Part shown: one piece after another, positions 5,717-6,071 of the stretch | How positions within the stretch are numbered: the first letter of the stretch is position 1 | How the letters are laid out: each line of letters opens with the position of its first letter | Assembly (NCBI GenBank): GCA_002687025.1 | Contig: NYZG01000159.1 | Location: forward strand, 1 to 6,071 | DNA: 6,071 nt | Direction: 5' to 3' | From: Candidatus Poribacteria bacterium | GTDB taxonomy: Bacteria > Poribacteria > WGA-4E > GCA-2687025 | Made by a program: the position numbers and the translations under genes | Notes under the pieces: model-generated | The model's database searches: none | Told to the model about the DNA's origin: nothing | Seen by the model: the letters and a program-made list of their open reading frames with translations, nothing else

Positions 5717-6071
5717 ATGGCGATCAGCGACGACGCGCGCTTCGAGTTCGACGTACAGGGCTACATCCACCTGCGGGGAGCGTTGAGCCCGGCCGAACTC
5801 GCCCAATACGACCGATGGAGCGCGCGAGCTGAGGGCGCAGACATCGCAACCCTCAATGCCGACGATCCCGATAGGCTCCGCTACCACATCAACCGACCCG
5901 TATCGCGCGTCATCGACGCCGACCCGAAGTTCGCGTGCTTCCTCGATCACCCCGCGGTCGAGCCGTATCTGACCGAGTTCCTCGGCGCGGACCACAAGCA
6001 CATCGACAACGAGCTGTACTACACGCACCCAGCGTACGAAGGCGGAGGATGGCATCGTGGTGTCAACGAAC
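5717..6071 (+). CDS. Phytanoyl-CoA dioxygenase (PhyH) family protein, N-terminal part, cut by window edge
   Basis: Only 118 codons are present; the gene runs off the right edge. The opening FEFDVQGYIHLRGALSPAELA (9-28) is the usual PhyH start, a strand leading into the first helix. DADPKFACFLDHPAVEPYLTEFLG (67-90) and the strand HIDNELYYTHPAYEGGGWHRG (95-115) match the region before the iron site. Family members are Fe(II)/2-oxoglutarate oxygenases that hydroxylate small molecules. Here the first iron-site motif reads W-H113-R-G115 instead of WHxD, so the usual carboxylate ligand is absent. The second His and the 2-oxoglutarate Arg would lie outside the window. No signal peptide is visible. 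The ATG has AGGG seven bases upstream (5706-5709). It starts 29 bases after the xylF stop, so it probably belongs to the same transcript. The family call rests mainly on the N-terminal pattern; the substrate is unknown. Confidence 0.8.
   Translation, partial: MAISDDARFEFDVQGYIHLRGALSPAELAQYDRWSARAEGADIATLNADDPDRLRYHINRPVSRVIDADPKFACFLDHPAVEPYLTEFLGADHKHIDNELYYTHPAYEGGGWHRGVNE

Noticed and set aside
5112..6055. Two overlapping minus-strand open frames of about 200 codons
   Set aside because: They are antisense to the well-supported xylF and PhyH genes and have no recognisable domain or ribosome site.
1..6071. tRNA, rRNA, CRISPR array, insertion sequence or attachment site
   Set aside because: No repeat-spacer pattern, transposase, terminal inverted repeats or RNA gene signature was seen; nearly all bases are in the six genes or short gaps.

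Overview
The window is GC-rich throughout, with many GTC/GAC/GCG codons and several TTG starts. It comes from a bacterium that secretes proteins and makes lipoproteins, most simply a Gram-negative (diderm) one. The mix of a PhyH-type dioxygenase, a XylF-type sugar-binding lipoprotein, an FkbM methyltransferase and an unusual two-domain metallo-beta-lactamase-fold protein resembles uncultured lineages such as Poribacteria, Latescibacterota or related planctomycete-like groups. That placement is an inference from gene content only; there is no rRNA or marker gene in the window.

Layout. The left half (1-3186) reads on the minus strand. It holds a two-domain MBL-fold protein with a C-terminal Ig-like domain (1375-3186), an FkbM-family methyltransferase (351-1346) 28 bases behind it, and then, after a 111-base gap with its own possible promoter, the N-terminal part of a thiol peroxidase Tpx (1-239, cut by the window edge). 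The right half (3315-6071) reads on the plus strand. It holds a secreted CsgG/FlgT-like protein (3315-4586), a XylF-like sugar-binding lipoprotein (4611-5687) and the start of a PhyH-family dioxygenase (5717-6071, cut by the window edge), with gaps of 24 and 29 bases that suggest one operon. The two halves diverge from a 128-base intergenic region (3187-3314). That region has a near-consensus sigma-70 promoter for the plus-strand genes (TTGACA, 18 bases, TAGAAT).

How the genes may work together. XylF would bind a pentose-like sugar at the outer face of the inner membrane or in the periplasm, but its ATPase and permease partners are not in this window. The CsgG/FlgT-like protein is an envelope protein of unknown job. 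The PhyH protein and the MBL/FkbM pair are metabolic enzymes with unknown substrates. The most notable points are: the two MBL domains, which each lost a different metal-ligand histidine to glutamine; the HxG (instead of HxD) iron-binding motif in the PhyH protein, as in non-heme iron halogenases; the 10-codon mini-ORF that exactly bridges the MBL stop and the FkbM start; and the joining of CsgG-like and FlgT-C-like modules in one secreted protein.
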